Positions 9,184 through 19,084 of a stretch of DNA of 64,000 bases are shown piece by piece. Each line of letters starts with the position of its first letter. Position 1 is the stretch's first letter. Location of the stretch: positions 3,844,001 to 3,908,000 of the forward strand of contig NZ_CP028924.1 of assembly GCF_003061515.1 (NCBI RefSeq), written 5' to 3'. The translations under genes and the position numbers were made by a program. The notes below the pieces were generated by a model. That model was given only the letters and a program-made list of their open reading frames with translations, had not been told where the DNA came from and made no database searches. This DNA comes from Colwellia sp. Arc7-D. Lineage in GTDB: Bacteria; Pseudomonadota; Gammaproteobacteria; Enterobacterales; Alteromonadaceae.

Positions 9184-9773
9184 TATGCTGCTCCTCCGGC
9201 CACACCAATTAATAATGTGTCATCAGTAGGAAATGAATGTTCAGGAACCATCAAGTTAGTTGGTGCCGGTACACTTTGGAAAACACGACCAGCCATGTCA
9301 AATTTTGAACCATGACAAGGACAAAAGAAACCGTCTTTAACGCCTTCTACTTCTTGATCAAAGTCGCCTTTGCGATAAGTAGGAGCACAACCTAAATGAG
9401 TACATACGCCTAATGCCACTAAAAATTCAGGCTTAATAGAACGGTATGCATTAGTTGCATAAACTGGTTGTTGTGGTACTTCTGACTGAGGGTCTTTCAA
9501 TTGACCATCATGAGCACTCAAAGTAGATAGAATTTCTTCTGTTCTACGTACAACATATACAGGTTTACCGCGCCATTCAGCACGAATTAATTGACCTGGC
9601 TCTATCTTACTTACATTGACTTCAACCGGCGCACCTGCAGCTTTCGCACGAGCGCTAGGGTTCCAAGATCCAATGAAAGGCACAGCCACACCGACAACAC
9701 CAACACCACCAACTACCGAAGTAGCTGCAGTTAAAAAGCGTCGACGGCTGTTGTTAACAGGCGCATTGCTCAT
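9183..9773 (-). CDS. petA: Rieske iron-sulfur subunit of the bc1 complex
   Basis: Electron carrier from ubiquinol to cytochrome c1. The N-terminus SRRRFLTAATSVVGG is a twin-arginine export signal merged with the membrane anchor. The two Rieske boxes CTHLGC and CPCHGS supply the Cys and His ligands of the [2Fe-2S] cluster. Length is 196. A good ribosome binding site (GGAGAG, 5 bases before the ATG) supports the start. It is the first gene of petABC, ahead of an 800-base gene-free region. Confidence 0.95.
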   Translation of the reverse strand: MSNAPVNNSRRRFLTAATSVVGGVGVVGVAVPFIGSWNPSARAKAAGAPVEVNVSKIEPGQLIRAEWRGKPVYVVRRTEEILSTLSAHDGQLKDPQSEVPQQPVYATNAYRSIKPEFLVALGVCTHLGCAPTYRKGDFDQEVEGVKDGFFCPCHGSKFDMAGRVFQSVPAPTNLMVPEHSFPTDDTLLIGVAGGAA

Positions 9774-10591
9774 TCAAACTCTCCAATTATTATCTAGCTA
9801 AAACAATAACAGCTGACTAAGAAATCTCCTCAGTGCAAGTGTATATTGCTGATCGACTAAATCAACGAAAAAAAAATTGTTCTGATAATAAAGAAAACCC
9901 TTGTTTTTTACAAGGTAATTAACCTTTTCACTGCAGGTTTATATGAATATAAGTTAAATATAAATTGTCTATTGCAGTAAATAACAACCATTCTCATTAA
10001 TCGGCTTTTTATCTAGCCTAATACAAATATATATCGCTAAAAACTTTAAAGCGAGAAACAACTTAGAAATATTAAATACAATCTCCCCCTTTGACTAAAA
10101 AATACAGTTTAAATGAAGTTGGACTAACATTTTCCACAGCTGCGTAATATGTATCTTTCTCTAAAATATAAATGTGATATACAAAATTAACCTCCAGTCA
10201 GGAGATATTTAGCCTGACTTCTTAAAATGAAGTCGTAAATCATATTAAAGACTTTTATGTTGAAATATTTTCATCTGCAACTTCACTCGTAAAGTTCGAA
10301 AAAAATAAAATGTCGTTCGCTTCCCAAACTAAAAACAAGATCATTAAAATAATATAATGGCTGCTAAAGTTCAAAATAATGATGTTGTTGTTTTTTGGTT
10401 AGTATTTTAAATTTCTAATATACCTAACACGTATTTAAATTAGCTTTCGTCTTTTTTTTCTTACACAATAATTTAATGAGAATGTTTTTTTTAAAGGTTT
10501 TAAAGAGCCCTAATATACTTAATGTGATCACTAGCTTAAATTACAATATATCGCTAATATTCAGCACTAATATTACTCAGGAATAATCACA
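9774..10591. other. Gene-free AT-rich region between petA and the OsmC-like gene
   Basis: Very AT-rich, with no reading frame I would defend. It must hold the petABC promoter on the minus strand and the promoter of the OsmC-like gene on the plus strand, but no convincing -35/-10 pair was found. Small structures seen are a hairpin CCTTGT/ACAAGG at 9899-9915, an inverted repeat GACTTC/GAAGTC at 10216-10234, and the 12-mer TTAATGAGAATG once on each strand (minus 9989-10000, plus 10473-10484). Confidence 0.6.
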
Positions 10592-10995
10592 ATGAAAGCA
10601 CAAGTAAAATGGATTGGTGAAGAAATGTTTGTAGGCACCTCAGAGAGCGGCCATACAATTGTATTAGATGCGAATGCTGGTGCTTTGGCCCAAGTCCATT
10701 AGAGAGTGTTTTGATTTCATTAGGGGGCTGTTCTTCTGTGGATGTCGTTAGCATTTTACAAAAGGCACGACAAAATATCAAAAGTTGTAATGTCCTAATT
10801 TCAGCTACTCGAGTGGATACAGTACCAAAGTTATTTTCTGATATACATTTACGCTTTGTAATTGAAGGGAACGATGTGAGTGAGAAACATGTGGAACGGG
10901 CAGTAAGCTTATCGGCTGATAAATATTGTTCTGTCGCTTTAATGCTGAATAAATCAGTGAATATAACGCATGATTTTGAGATAAATAATATTTAG
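10592..10995 (+). pseudogene. OsmC-family protein (YhfA-like) gene with a single-base frameshift
   Basis: The ATG at 10592 opens MKAQVKWIGEEMFVGTSESG, a typical OsmC/YhfA N-terminus, then stops at 10700-10702. One base appears lost near 10684-10690. Shifting frame gives GPSPLESVLISLGGCSSVDV and then SADKYCSVALMLNKSVNITH, the conserved YhfA core with both reactive cysteines, up to TAG at 10993-10995. The span is 404 bases, one short of 135 codons. Intact members are 134-residue putative peroxide-reducing proteins. Because all the rest is well conserved, the lesion is recent or a sequencing error. Confidence 0.85.
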
Positions 10996-11013
10996 CAAGC
11001 TAAAAATATACTG

Positions 11014-11047
11014 CTGTTAGTGCTAAGAATGTCATCTGCACTAACAG
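11014..11047. terminator. Hairpin between the OsmC-like gene and prkB
   Basis: CTGTTAGTGC (11014-11023) and GCACTAACAG (11038-11047) form a perfect 10-base stem with a 14-base loop between two convergent genes. Only short T-runs flank it, so termination is likely but not certain. Confidence 0.55.
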
Positions 11048-11068
11048 TTTATATATTCATAATAAATT

Positions 11069-11968
11069 TTATAGATCACTCATCCAGTCAAGTTGCTTAT
11101 TTGCTTCATTCTTTTTAAGCATTAAGTCTTTAATTAAGGGCGTCAGTAAAAGCTCCATAGCTAAACCCATCTTCCCACCTGGCACAACCAAGGTATTGAT
11201 CCTCGACATGAAAGATCCATCTATCATACTCAGGTAATATGGAAAATCTAGCTGACTGGCTTCTCTGCAACGAATAACAACAAAGCTTTCGTCTAATGTT
11301 GGTATTGCTTTAGCACTAAAGGGGTTTGATGTATCCACAGTTGGTACGCGCTGAAAGTTTATGTGTGTACGTGAAAACTGAGGTGTTATAAAAGAAATGT
11401 AATCTTCCATACTCCTAACAATGCTTTGTGTTACAGCTTCGCGACTATGTCCACGCTTGTTTGTATCCCTAATAATTTTCTGAATCCACTCTAAGTTTAC
11501 AATAGGCACCATGCCTATGAGTAAATCAACATGTTTAGCAACGTCATTCTTTTCAGTAACAACTCCGCCATGTAAGCCTTCATAAAATAAGAGATCAGTC
11601 CCATCACCTAGATCTTCCCAAGGTGTGAATGTTCCTGGCATTTGATTATATGGAACAGCTTCATCAAAGGTATGCAAATAACGACGCATTTTCCCTTTGC
11701 CTGTTTCTGAGTAGTCTTTAAATAGCTTTTCAAGTGCATCAAAGTCATTAGCTGCATCACCAAAATAACTAATTTTAAGTTGCTGCTCTTTGGCTTTACG
11801 TTTTTCCATATCCATCTCTTGACGAGAATAACGATGAAAGCTATCTCCTTCAACAGTGGCTGATGTAATGCCGAGCGATCGAAATATATGCTCGAACGAT
11901 TCTGTTGTCGTCGAAGTGCCTGCTCCCGATGAACCGGTAACAGCAATAATTGGATTACGTGACGACAT
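11069..11968 (-). CDS. prkB: Phosphoribulokinase-like protein PrkB
   Basis: P-loop kinase of the phosphoribulokinase/uridine kinase superfamily. The Walker A region is GSSGAGTSTTT near residues 12-22, and EGDSFHRYSR follows, typical of PRK proteins. It is 299 residues and complete. No RuBisCO or other Calvin-cycle gene is nearby, and many heterotrophic gammaproteobacteria carry this protein with no settled role, so ribulose-5-phosphate kinase activity should not be assumed. In enterics prkB lies near yhfA and crp; the adjacent OsmC/YhfA-like gene keeps part of that neighbourhood. Confidence 0.88.
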   Translation of the reverse strand: MSSRNPIIAVTGSSGAGTSTTTESFEHIFRSLGITSATVEGDSFHRYSRQEMDMEKRKAKEQQLKISYFGDAANDFDALEKLFKDYSETGKGKMRRYLHTFDEAVPYNQMPGTFTPWEDLGDGTDLLFYEGLHGGVVTEKNDVAKHVDLLIGMVPIVNLEWIQKIIRDTNKRGHSREAVTQSIVRSMEDYISFITPQFSRTHINFQRVPTVDTSNPFSAKAIPTLDESFVVIRCREASQLDFPYYLSMIDGSFMSRINTLVVPGGKMGLAMELLLTPLIKDLMLKKNEANKQLDWMSDL

Positions 11969-12073
11969 AGTACTTCAACCTTATAATAGATGGACAATTG
12001 TTATACGAGGTATTTATAGACGGGTCAAGCTTTAACCTGATGTTCTAATTTCAAAAACTATATTTTGCACAAC

Positions 12074-12101
12074 AAAAAAGCGGAGCCTAAGCTCCGCTTT
12101 T
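12074..12101 (-). terminator. Terminator of the alpha ribosomal operon
   Basis: GCGGAGC and GCTCCGC around a CTAA loop (stem 12080-12096) are bordered by A on one side and T on the other. On the minus strand the stem is followed by a T-run. It lies just after rplQ. Confidence 0.9.
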
Positions 12102-12136
12102 AATTCTTTCAGAATAAATTTAGTACAAGTACTAAA

Positions 12137-12544
12137 TTATGCTTCTGCGTTAACTTCTTCAACTACTTCAGCGGCTTCTTCAGCTGCTGGGCGGTCAACA
12201 AGTTCAACGTAAGCCATAGGAGCTTTATCACCAGTACGGAAACCACATTTTAAAATGCGAGTGTAACCACCTGGACGTTCTTGGTAACGTGCACCAAGTT
12301 CGTTGAATAAAATACCTACTACTTCTTTATCTTGTGTACGAGCAAACGCTAAACGGCGATTTGCAACACTGTCGGTTTTAGCCAATGTAATCAATGGCTC
12401 TACTACCATACGTAGTTCTTTAGCTTTAGCAACGGTAGTTTTGATCAAACCGTGCTTTACTAAAGAGCTTGCCATATTGCGGAACATCGCTTTACGATGA
12501 CTGCTATTACGGTTTAACTGGCGACCGCTTTTACGATGGCGCAT
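12137..12544 (-). CDS. rplQ: 50S ribosomal protein L17
   Basis: Large-subunit protein near the exit tunnel. It starts [20 protein letters not shown], as in E. coli, and is 135 residues with an Ala/Glu-rich tail ([16 protein letters not shown]) beyond the conserved core. It is the last gene of the alpha operon (rpsM-rpsK-rpsD-rpoA-rplQ), 42 bases after rpoA, and is followed by the operon terminator. Confidence 0.97.
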   Translation of the reverse strand: MRHRKSGRQLNRNSSHRKAMFRNMASSLVKHGLIKTTVAKAKELRMVVEPLITLAKTDSVANRRLAFARTQDKEVVGILFNELGARYQERPGGYTRILKCGFRTGDKAPMAYVELVDRPAAEEAAEVVEEVNAEA

Positions 12545-12586
12545 AAGTTAATCCTTCTCTCAACTATTAAAAAAACGATGATCGAC

Positions 12587-13576
12587 TTAGTCGTTATCAG
12601 CTATGCTTTCAGGTGGCCAGTTTTCTAGGCGCATACCTAGAGACAAACCACGAGACGCCAAAACGTCTTTGATTTCAGTTAAAGACTTCTTACCTAAATT
12701 AGGTGTTTTAAGAAGCTCAACTTCAGCACGCTGTACTAAATCGCCAATATATTGAATTGCTTCTGCTTTTAGGCAGTTTGCTGAACGAACAGTAAGTTCA
12801 AGGTCATCAACAGGACGAAGCAAAATAGGATCAAACAGTGGTTTTTCCTCTTTTGGTTCAACTTCAGTTACATCACGAAGCTCTACAAACGCATCTAGCT
12901 GTTCAGCTAAAATTGTTGAAGCGCGACGAATTGCTTCTTCAGGATCTAACGTACCGTTAGTTTCCATGTCTAAGACCAGTTTGTCCAAATCTGTACGCTG
13001 TTCAACACGTGCAGAATCAACATCATAGGCAATTCTTACAACTGGACTGAATGAAGCATCAACTAACAAACGTCCAATTGCACGATCTTCTTCCTCGGCG
13101 TCGCGTCGAGCTGAAGCAGGAACATAACCACGTCCCATTTCAACCTTTATACGCATACTGATAGAACCATCACCTGTCAAATGACAGATTACATGAGTTG
13201 GGTTTGCAATTTCTACATCACCATCATGTTGGATATCGGCAGCCGTTACAGGGCCTTCACCGGACTTAGTTAAGGTAAGAACAGCTTCATTTTTGCCTTC
13301 TAAACTTATCGCTAGTCCCTTAAGGTTTAACAGTATTTCGATGATGTCTTCTTGCACACCTTCTTTACTGCTGTACTCATGAAGTACACCGTCAATTTCA
13401 ACTTCAGTTACAGCACAACCCGGCATTGAAGATAAAAGAATGCGGCGTAACGCATTACCTAAAGTGTGACCAAAACCACGCTCTAATGGCTCTAAAGTTA
13501 CTTTAGCACGAGTAGCACTAATAGTTTCAATATCTACCAATCGTGGTCTAAGGAATTCGGTTACAGAACCCTGCAT
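12587..13576 (-). CDS. rpoA: RNA polymerase alpha subunit
   Basis: Assembly platform of RNA polymerase and target of many activators. The N-terminal dimerisation domain starts [17 protein letters not shown] and has [21 protein letters not shown] linker (about 235-250) leads to the C-terminal domain with RSANCLKAE and [19 protein letters not shown], which contact UP elements and activators. The 329-residue length equals the E. coli subunit. Its place between rpsD and rplQ is the standard arrangement. Confidence 0.98.
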   Translation of the reverse strand: MQGSVTEFLRPRLVDIETISATRAKVTLEPLERGFGHTLGNALRRILLSSMPGCAVTEVEIDGVLHEYSSKEGVQEDIIEILLNLKGLAISLEGKNEAVLTLTKSGEGPVTAADIQHDGDVEIANPTHVICHLTGDGSISMRIKVEMGRGYVPASARRDAEEEDRAIGRLLVDASFSPVVRIAYDVDSARVEQRTDLDKLVLDMETNGTLDPEEAIRRASTILAEQLDAFVELRDVTEVEPKEEKPLFDPILLRPVDDLELTVRSANCLKAEAIQYIGDLVQRAEVELLKTPNLGKKSLTEIKDVLASRGLSLGMRLENWPPESIADND

Positions 13577-13600
13577 TATGTCCTCTCTTAAAGTGCAACT

Positions 13601-14221
13601 TTACTTAGAGTAAAGTTCAACAATCAACTGTTCATTAATTTCGGCAGACAAGTCAGAACGATCAGGAACGCGTTTGAAAACACCTTCAAGTTTCTTGTTA
13701 TCTACTTCAACCCAAACTGGCTTCTCACGTTGCTCAGCTAATTCTAAAGCTGCGATGATACGCGCTTGAGTTTTAGACTTTTCACGTACAGAAACTACAT
13801 CTTCGGCTTTAACAGTGAAAGATGGAATATTAACAACAACACCGTTAACTACGATAGCTTTGTGGCTAACTAGTTGACGAGCTTCAGCACGAGTGCTTGC
13901 ATAGCCCATACGGTATACTACGTTATCAAGACGTTTCTCTAAAAGTTGCAACAAGTTTTCACCTGTATTGCCTTTTAGACGAGCCGCTTCTTTATAGTAG
14001 TTGCGGAATTGTTTTTCTAGTACGCCATATATACGACGAACTTTTTGTTTTTCACGAAGTTGAATACCGTAGTCAGATAAACGACCGCGACGGGCGCCAT
14101 GTTGACCTGGTATTGTTTCGATTTTACATTTAGTGTCAATTGCTCTAACACCGCTTTTAAGGAACAAATCTGTACCTTCGCGGCGACTAAGCTTTAACTT
14201 AGGACCTAAATATCTAGCCAT
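13601..14221 (-). CDS. rpsD: 30S ribosomal protein S4
   Basis: Primary 16S rRNA-binding protein that nucleates small-subunit assembly. It is 206 residues, starting [20 protein letters not shown], with the S4 RNA-binding domain around residues 95-155 ([20 protein letters not shown]). S4 is the translational repressor of this operon in E. coli; the leader ahead of rpsM (15012-15105) retains the target sequence, so the same feedback is likely here. Confidence 0.98.
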   Translation of the reverse strand: MARYLGPKLKLSRREGTDLFLKSGVRAIDTKCKIETIPGQHGARRGRLSDYGIQLREKQKVRRIYGVLEKQFRNYYKEAARLKGNTGENLLQLLEKRLDNVVYRMGYASTRAEARQLVSHKAIVVNGVVVNIPSFTVKAEDVVSVREKSKTQARIIAALELAEQREKPVWVEVDNKKLEGVFKRVPDRSDLSAEINEQLIVELYSK

Positions 14222-14254
14222 TTTCTTTCTCCAACTATCCTAAAAAAAGTACGA

Positions 14255-14644
14255 TTAAACGCGACGTTTCTTAGGAGGACGACAACCATTATGAGGAATA
14301 GGTGTAACGTCAGTAATGTTGGTGATTTTAAAACCAGCAGCATTTAAAGCACGGATAGCAGATTCACGACCTGGACCCGGACCTTTAACGAACACTTCAA
14401 TATTCTTCAAGCCAAACTCTTGTGCTGCTTTACCAGCACGATCTGCAGCTACTTGCGCAGCAAATGGAGTAGATTTACGTGAACCACGGAAACCTGAACC
14501 ACCAGCAGTCGCCCATGATAAGGCGTTACCTTGACGATCAGTAAGAGTTACGATTGTGTTGTTGAAAGATGCATGGATATGAGCCATGCCGTCAGCAACT
14601 TGTTTTTTTACGCGTTTACGCGTACGTACAGGTGTTTTAGCCAT
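14255..14644 (-). CDS. rpsK: 30S ribosomal protein S11
   Basis: Platform protein of the small subunit that contacts 16S rRNA near the E site. It is 129 residues, beginning [19 protein letters not shown] and ending [13 protein letters not shown], essentially as in E. coli. It sits 13 bases after rpsM in the alpha operon. Confidence 0.98.
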   Translation of the reverse strand: MAKTPVRTRKRVKKQVADGMAHIHASFNNTIVTLTDRQGNALSWATAGGSGFRGSRKSTPFAAQVAADRAGKAAQEFGLKNIEVFVKGPGPGRESAIRALNAAGFKITNITDVTPIPHNGCRPPKKRRV

Positions 14645-14657
14645 TGTCTAGTTCCTC

Positions 14658-15014
14658 TTACTTCTTAATTGGCTTACGAGGACCTTTACGGGTGCGCGCA
14701 TTAGTTTTAGTGCGTTGACCACGTAGAGGAAGACTGCGACGGTGGCGAATACCACGGTAACAACCTAAATCCATAAGACGTTTAATGTTCATTGAAACTT
14801 CACGGCGTAAATCACCTTCTACGGTGTATTTATCCACTTCTGCACGAAGCAAATCAATTTGAGCTTCGTCCAATTCACTGATCTTAGTTGACTCTGCAAT
14901 ACCAGTTGCAACACAAATTGCTTTCGCACGTGTTGCTCCGATACCGAAGATCGCAGTAATGGCGATTACTGCATGCTTACGATCAGGGATGTTAATGCCA
15001 GCGATACGGGCCAC
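14658..15014 (-). CDS. rpsM: 30S ribosomal protein S13, GTG start
   Basis: Head protein of the small subunit that bridges to the large subunit. The protein is 118 residues, beginning [16 protein letters not shown] when read from GTG at 15012-15014. An ATG nine bases upstream is in frame, but the Shine-Dalgarno AGGAG directly abuts it, while the GTG lies 9 bases from it. E. coli rpsM also starts with GTG and the same leader. First gene of the alpha operon; translation is expected to be repressed by S4 through the leader. Confidence 0.97.
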   Translation of the reverse strand: MARIAGINIPDRKHAVIAITAIFGIGATRAKAICVATGIAESTKISELDEAQIDLLRAEVDKYTVEGDLRREVSMNIKRLMDLGCYRGIRHRRSLPLRGQRTKTNARTRKGPRKPIKK

Positions 15015-15105
15015 TAAACACATCTCCTATTTTTAATTTAAAATTTGCCAGTTGAAAAGCCCGTTAGGATACTCAACCAGCCGCATTTCTTTGCAAATCG
15101 AAGCG
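15012..15105 (-). promoter_or_regulatory. Alpha-operon leader, S4-binding ribosome-binding-site element
   Basis: The rpsM leader contains TTGAGTATCCT, then AACGGGCTTTTCA, then a purine-rich TAGGAG before GTG-GCC. From memory of the E. coli alpha-operon leader this is the same core and order as the S4-binding pseudoknot (Rfam alpha_RBS). Complementary TTGA and TCAA segments flank the ATCC-AACGGG part. The expected role is translational repression of rpsM and following genes when free S4 accumulates. Confidence 0.85.
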
Positions 15106-15107
15106 GC

Positions 15108-15113
15108 ATTATA
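15108..15113 (-). promoter_or_regulatory. -10 element of the alpha-operon promoter
   Basis: TATAAT on the minus strand preceded by TCTG and followed by GCCGC. Its position puts the transcript start just ahead of the S4 leader. The -35 region is weak. The TCTG-TATAAT string recurs at the S10 and rplM promoters. Confidence 0.6.
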
Positions 15114-15147
15114 CAGACTTATCTGCATAATGCTACTGCTTAAAGAT

Positions 15148-15261
15148 TTAGCCTTGACGTTGCTTGTGCTTTGGCTCTTCGCAGATTACACGAATTACAC
15201 CAGCACGTTTAACAACTTTACAATTACGACAAATCTTTTTTACGGATGCACGTACTTTCAT
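15148..15261 (-). CDS. rpmJ: 50S ribosomal protein L36
   Basis: A 37-residue zinc-ribbon protein too short for ordinary gene calling. The frame begins [20 protein letters not shown] and ends PKHKQRQG. Zinc ligands are Cys11, Cys14, Cys27 and His32, so this is the zinc-containing form. It lies 30 bases after secY, the usual end of the spc operon, ahead of the alpha-operon promoter. Confidence 0.97.
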   Translation of the reverse strand: MKVRASVKKICRNCKVVKRAGVIRVICEEPKHKQRQG

Positions 15262-15291
15262 TTTATATACTCCGTTGCCTAAAGGCCCAGT

Positions 15292-16617
15292 CTAACGACC
15301 GTAGCCCTTAAGGTTTGCTTTCTTAAGTACATTGTCATATTGATGAGACATCAAATGCGTTTGTACTTGTGCCATAAAGTCCATTATTACAACTACAATA
15401 ATAAGTAGTGATGTGCCGCCAAAGTAAAAATTAACGTCCCATGCCATAATAATAAACTGAGGTACCAAACAGATAAAGGTTATATACATCGCACCAGCTA
15501 AGGTTAAACGAGTCATTACTTTATCTATATATTTTGACGTTTGCTCACCAGGACGGATCCCAGGAATAAACGCACCGGATTTTTTCAGGTTATCTGCTGT
15601 TTCACGCGGATTGAATACAAGAGCCGTGTAAAAGAAACAGAAGAATATTATCGCTGCTGCAAGTAACATTACATATAGCGGCTGTCCTGGAGAAATAGCA
15701 ATTGATACTTCTTGTAGGAAATCAGCAACCATACCTTCACCTTGACCAAACCAGCTCGCAAGCGTGCCTGGAAACAAGATAATACTTGAGGCGAAAATTG
15801 GTGGAATAACACCTGCCATATTGACTTTAAGTGGTAAATGCGTGCTTTGGGCAGCGAAAACCTTACGGCCTTGCTGACGTTTAGCGTAGTTAACAACGAT
15901 ACGTCGTTGACCACGTTCCACAAATACTACAAAGAAAGTCGTAGCAAATATAATTACGCCAATTAGCAATAATACCAATAAGTGCAATTCACCTTGACGC
16001 GCCGCCTCTGCTGTTTGACCAACAGCTGACGGCATACCAGCAACTATACCTGCGAATATCAAGATAGATATACCGTTACCAATACCGCGTTCCGTAATTT
16101 GCTCACCTAACCACATTAAAAACATGGTACCAGTAACCAAACTTACTACCGCAGCAAAGTAGAATCCGAAACCTGCGTCCATTACTAGACCTGGCATCAT
16201 CCCCGGTAAACTTCTTGCTATTGCAATTGATTGTACAGTCGCTAGAACTAAAGTGCCGTAGCGGGTGTATTGACTGATCTTACGTCGTCCAGCTTCACCT
16301 TCTTTTTTCAATTCTGCCATTGCCGGGTGCATAACCGTAAGCAATTGCATAATGATAGAAGCTGAGATGTACGGCATAATACCTAGTGCCAATACAGAGG
16401 CTCGCTCAAGTGCACCACCGGAGAACATGTTAAACATTTCTACAATGGTGCCCTTTTGTTGTTCGAACAACTGAGCTAATACAGCGGCGTCAATACCAGG
16501 GATTGGCACAAATGTTCCCAAACGAAGCACGATAAGTGCACCGAATACAAACCACAATCTTTGTTTAAGCTCAGACAATCCGCCTTTTGCTTTATTATCA
16601 ATTCCTGGTGTAGCCAT
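15292..16617 (-). CDS. secY: Preprotein translocase subunit SecY
   Basis: Channel subunit of the SecYEG translocon in the inner membrane. It is 441 residues with ten hydrophobic helices. Recognisable segments include [12 protein letters not shown] (first helix), [23 protein letters not shown] (plug region), [15 protein letters not shown] and the C-terminal cytosolic tail. Located between rplO and rpmJ as in E. coli. Confidence 0.98.
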   Translation of the reverse strand: MATPGIDNKAKGGLSELKQRLWFVFGALIVLRLGTFVPIPGIDAAVLAQLFEQQKGTIVEMFNMFSGGALERASVLALGIMPYISASIIMQLLTVMHPAMAELKKEGEAGRRKISQYTRYGTLVLATVQSIAIARSLPGMMPGLVMDAGFGFYFAAVVSLVTGTMFLMWLGEQITERGIGNGISILIFAGIVAGMPSAVGQTAEAARQGELHLLVLLLIGVIIFATTFFVVFVERGQRRIVVNYAKRQQGRKVFAAQSTHLPLKVNMAGVIPPIFASSIILFPGTLASWFGQGEGMVADFLQEVSIAISPGQPLYVMLLAAAIIFFCFFYTALVFNPRETADNLKKSGAFIPGIRPGEQTSKYIDKVMTRLTLAGAMYITFICLVPQFIIMAWDVNFYFGGTSLLIIVVVIMDFMAQVQTHLMSHQYDNVLKKANLKGYGR

Positions 16618-16625
16618 AACCTGTA

Positions 16626-17060
16626 CTATTCCTCGATTTTTCCGCCTGCAGCTTCAATAGCTGCACGAGCGCCTTTAGTAACACCTAAACCACGTACAGT
16701 AATTGGACGAGTGATTTCACCAGAAAGCATGATTTTCACTGCAACAATATTACGTGTGATTAAGTTAGCATCTTTAAGGGCAAAGATATCGACAACATCA
16801 CCTGTGATGTTGTTTAGTTCATGTAAACGTACTTCAGCGCGAACCAAAGATTTACGTGACGTGAAACCAAACTTAGGTAAACGTTGTTTCAATGGCATTT
16901 GACCACCTTCGAAACCAGGACGTACACTACCGCCAGAACGAGATTTCTGACCTTTGTGACCACGACCGCCTGTTTTACCTATGCCAGAACCAATACCACG
17001 CCCACAGCGTTTCTTGGCTTTCTTAGCACCTGGTGCAGGAGATAAAGTATTTAAATGCAT
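16626..17060 (-). CDS. rplO: 50S ribosomal protein L15
   Basis: Large-subunit assembly protein. It is 144 residues, starting [20 protein letters not shown] with the Gly/Arg-rich [20 protein letters not shown] extension and the conserved [11 protein letters not shown]. Member of the spc operon between rpmD and secY. Confidence 0.97.
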   Translation of the reverse strand: MHLNTLSPAPGAKKAKKRCGRGIGSGIGKTGGRGHKGQKSRSGGSVRPGFEGGQMPLKQRLPKFGFTSRKSLVRAEVRLHELNNITGDVVDIFALKDANLITRNIVAVKIMLSGEITRPITVRGLGVTKGARAAIEAAGGKIEE

Positions 17061-17062
17061 TA

Positions 17063-17242
17063 TTAATCCTCCACCTTAATCATATAAGATACTTGATTAA
17101 TCATACCGCGTACAGATGGAGTATCTTCTAACTCTACTGTATGACGGATACGACGTAAACCAAGACCCTTTAATGTAGCTCTATGCTTCGGTAAACGACC
17201 GATAGAACTTTTTAACTGAGTTATTCTAACTGTTTTAGCCAT
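17063..17242 (-). CDS. rpmD: 50S ribosomal protein L30
   Basis: Small large-subunit protein of 59 residues beginning [16 protein letters not shown], with [16 protein letters not shown] and the closing [12 protein letters not shown]. An in-frame TTG six bases upstream sits directly on the rpsE stop codon; the ATG at 17242 gives the family length and is chosen. It lies between rpsE and rplO. Confidence 0.96.
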   Translation of the reverse strand: MAKTVRITQLKSSIGRLPKHRATLKGLGLRRIRHTVELEDTPSVRGMINQVSYMIKVED

Positions 17243-17248
17243 GCTCAA

Positions 17249-17758
17249 TTACCCCAGAATATCTGAAACGCTTTTGCCACGTTTTGCTGCAACAGCTTCA
17301 GGCGAATGCATATTCGCAAGAGCAGAAACAGTAGCGCGAACTACGTTTATTGGGTTAGTAGAACCGTATGCCTTAGACAATACGTTCTGTACGCCTGCAA
17401 CTTCAAGTACTGCACGCATAGCGCCACCGGCGATTATACCTGTACCTTCAGAAGCTGGTTGCATGTAAACTTTTGAACCAGAGTGCTTGCCGATAACGAC
17501 ATGCTGAAGAGTAGTACCCTTCAAATCAACGGTTACTAAGTTACGACGTGCTTTTTCCATTGCTTTTTGGATTGCAGCAGGCACTTCACGTGCTTTACCG
17601 TAACCAAAACCAACGCGACCAGCGCCATCACCAACTACGGTTAGTGCTGTGAAACTGAAAATACGACCACCTTTAACCACTTTTGAAACGCGGTTAACTG
17701 CGATTAGCTTTTCAGCCATATCACTTTGTTGTGAGTTTTCTTGATTATGATTAGCCAT
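17249..17758 (-). CDS. rpsE: 30S ribosomal protein S5
   Basis: Small-subunit protein involved in decoding fidelity and mRNA unwinding at the entry site. The dsRNA-binding domain carries [20 protein letters not shown] and [19 protein letters not shown]. The ATG at 17758 is preceded by AGGGG with a 6-base spacer; a TTG six bases upstream is too close to that ribosome binding site. A short polar N-terminal stretch ([13 protein letters not shown]) precedes the conserved part. Confidence 0.97.
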   Translation of the reverse strand: MANHNQENSQQSDMAEKLIAVNRVSKVVKGGRIFSFTALTVVGDGAGRVGFGYGKAREVPAAIQKAMEKARRNLVTVDLKGTTLQHVVIGKHSGSKVYMQPASEGTGIIAGGAMRAVLEVAGVQNVLSKAYGSTNPINVVRATVSALANMHSPEAVAAKRGKSVSDILG

Positions 17759-17767
17759 TATCAACCC

Positions 17768-18121
17768 CTAAAACTGAAGACCAGCTTCGCGAGCTGCATC
17801 TGCTAACGCTTTCACGCGACCATGGTAACGGAAACCTGAACGGTCAAAAGCAACACTAGTGATGCCTTTAGCTACTGCACGTTCTGCAATTGCCTTACCT
17901 ACAGCCGTAGCTGCTTCAACGTTACCTGTTTTTTCTAACTGAGCACTAACTTCTTTGTCTAAAGTAGACGCTGACGCGATTACTTCAGAACCTGTTGGTG
18001 CAATCAATTGCGCGTAAATATGACGAGGAGTACGGAATACAACTAAACGATTCGCACCCAACTCGCTAATTTTTGCACGAGAGCGTTTAGCTCTGCGCAA
18101 ACGAGATGTTTTCTTATCCAT
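17768..18121 (-). CDS. rplR: 50S ribosomal protein L18
   Basis: 5S rRNA-binding protein of 117 residues. It starts [20 protein letters not shown] and ends with the conserved [20 protein letters not shown]. Standard position between rplF and rpsE. Confidence 0.97.
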   Translation of the reverse strand: MDKKTSRLRRAKRSRAKISELGANRLVVFRTPRHIYAQLIAPTGSEVIASASTLDKEVSAQLEKTGNVEAATAVGKAIAERAVAKGITSVAFDRSGFRYHGRVKALADAAREAGLQF

Positions 18122-18130
18122 AGTATTACC

Positions 18131-18664
18131 CTACTTCTTCTTAGCTTCTTTACGACGTACATTCTCATCGCTATAACGAATCCCTTTACCTTTATAAGGC
18201 TCAGGTTTACGGTATGCGCGAATGTTCGCTGCAGTTTGACCGACCAACTGTTTATCAGCACCTTTCAGTATGATTTCAGTTTGGCTAGGAGTTTCAACAG
18301 TAATTCCATCAGGAATTGCGTGGTCAACCGGATGTGAAAAGCCTAAAGATAAGTTTAAGTTCTTACCCGCAGCTTTAGCACGGTAACCAACACCGTTTAA
18401 CAATAATTTCTTTTCAAAACCTTTACTTACACCTTCAACCATATTATTGATTAAAGAGCGTACTGTACCGGCTTGAGCCCAAGCGCCTTTAACATCAGCA
18501 ACGATATTAGTGATAATGTTGTTTTCTTCTTGAGAAACAACAACAGCACCATGGATCGTGTGAGATAATTCACCCATTGGACCTTTAACTTTAATGTCTT
18601 GACCTGATAACGTAATAGTAACGCCTGCAGGGATTGCGACATGTGCTTTTGCGACACGAGACAT
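18131..18664 (-). CDS. rplF: 50S ribosomal protein L6
   Basis: Large-subunit protein near the factor-binding region, 177 residues. It begins [20 protein letters not shown], with two related domains and the C-terminal signature [20 protein letters not shown]. Eleven bases separate it from rpsH. Confidence 0.97.
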   Translation of the reverse strand: MSRVAKAHVAIPAGVTITLSGQDIKVKGPMGELSHTIHGAVVVSQEENNIITNIVADVKGAWAQAGTVRSLINNMVEGVSKGFEKKLLLNGVGYRAKAAGKNLNLSLGFSHPVDHAIPDGITVETPSQTEIILKGADKQLVGQTAANIRAYRKPEPYKGKGIRYSDENVRRKEAKKK

Positions 18665-18675
18665 ATTCTGCTCCT

Positions 18676-19065
18676 TTACTCTACGAAACCAAGAACTTCA
18701 CCGCCAAGACCCGCATTGCGAGCGGCGCGATCAGTCATTAGACCTTTAGAAGTAGAAATAATAGCGATACCCATGCCTGCTAATACTTTAGGAAGCTCTT
18801 GAGCACCTTTGTATACGCGAAGACCTGGACGTGAAACACGTTTGATCACTTCAATTACTTCTTTACCTTCAAAATATTTCAATTCTACAGTTAACTCAGG
18901 CTTTGCTTCGCCAGTAACTGAAAAATCTGAAATGTAACCTTCTTCTTTAAGCAAGTTGGCAAGTGCAACTTTTACCTTAGAAGATGGCATTGTAACTGCA
19001 GTCTTTGCTGCAGATTGACCGTTGCGGATGCGTGTAAACATGTCCGCGATAGGATCAGTCATCAT
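18676..19065 (-). CDS. rpsH: 30S ribosomal protein S8
   Basis: 16S rRNA-binding protein that in E. coli also represses the spc operon by binding its mRNA. The core is [15 protein letters not shown] at the start and [20 protein letters not shown] at the end. Three in-frame ATGs occur at 19071, 19065 and 19062. GGGAG is 3, 9 and 12 bases from them, so 19065 (MMTDPIADM, 129 residues) is preferred, and this resembles E. coli MSMQDPIADM. The exact start remains uncertain by two codons. Confidence 0.95.
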   Translation of the reverse strand: MMTDPIADMFTRIRNGQSAAKTAVTMPSSKVKVALANLLKEEGYISDFSVTGEAKPELTVELKYFEGKEVIEVIKRVSRPGLRVYKGAQELPKVLAGMGIAIISTSKGLMTDRAARNAGLGGEVLGFVE

Positions 19066-19084
19066 AACCATTTACTCCCGTGAA

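Noticed and set aside
9989..10484. TTAATGAGAATG words suggesting Fur boxes
   Set aside because: Only half-site similarity, no paired half in the right spacing, and no iron gene adjacent.
10711..10995. Treating the downstream part of the OsmC-like gene as an intact short gene
   Set aside because: It lacks the family N-terminus, which is present in the other frame just upstream; a frameshift explains both.
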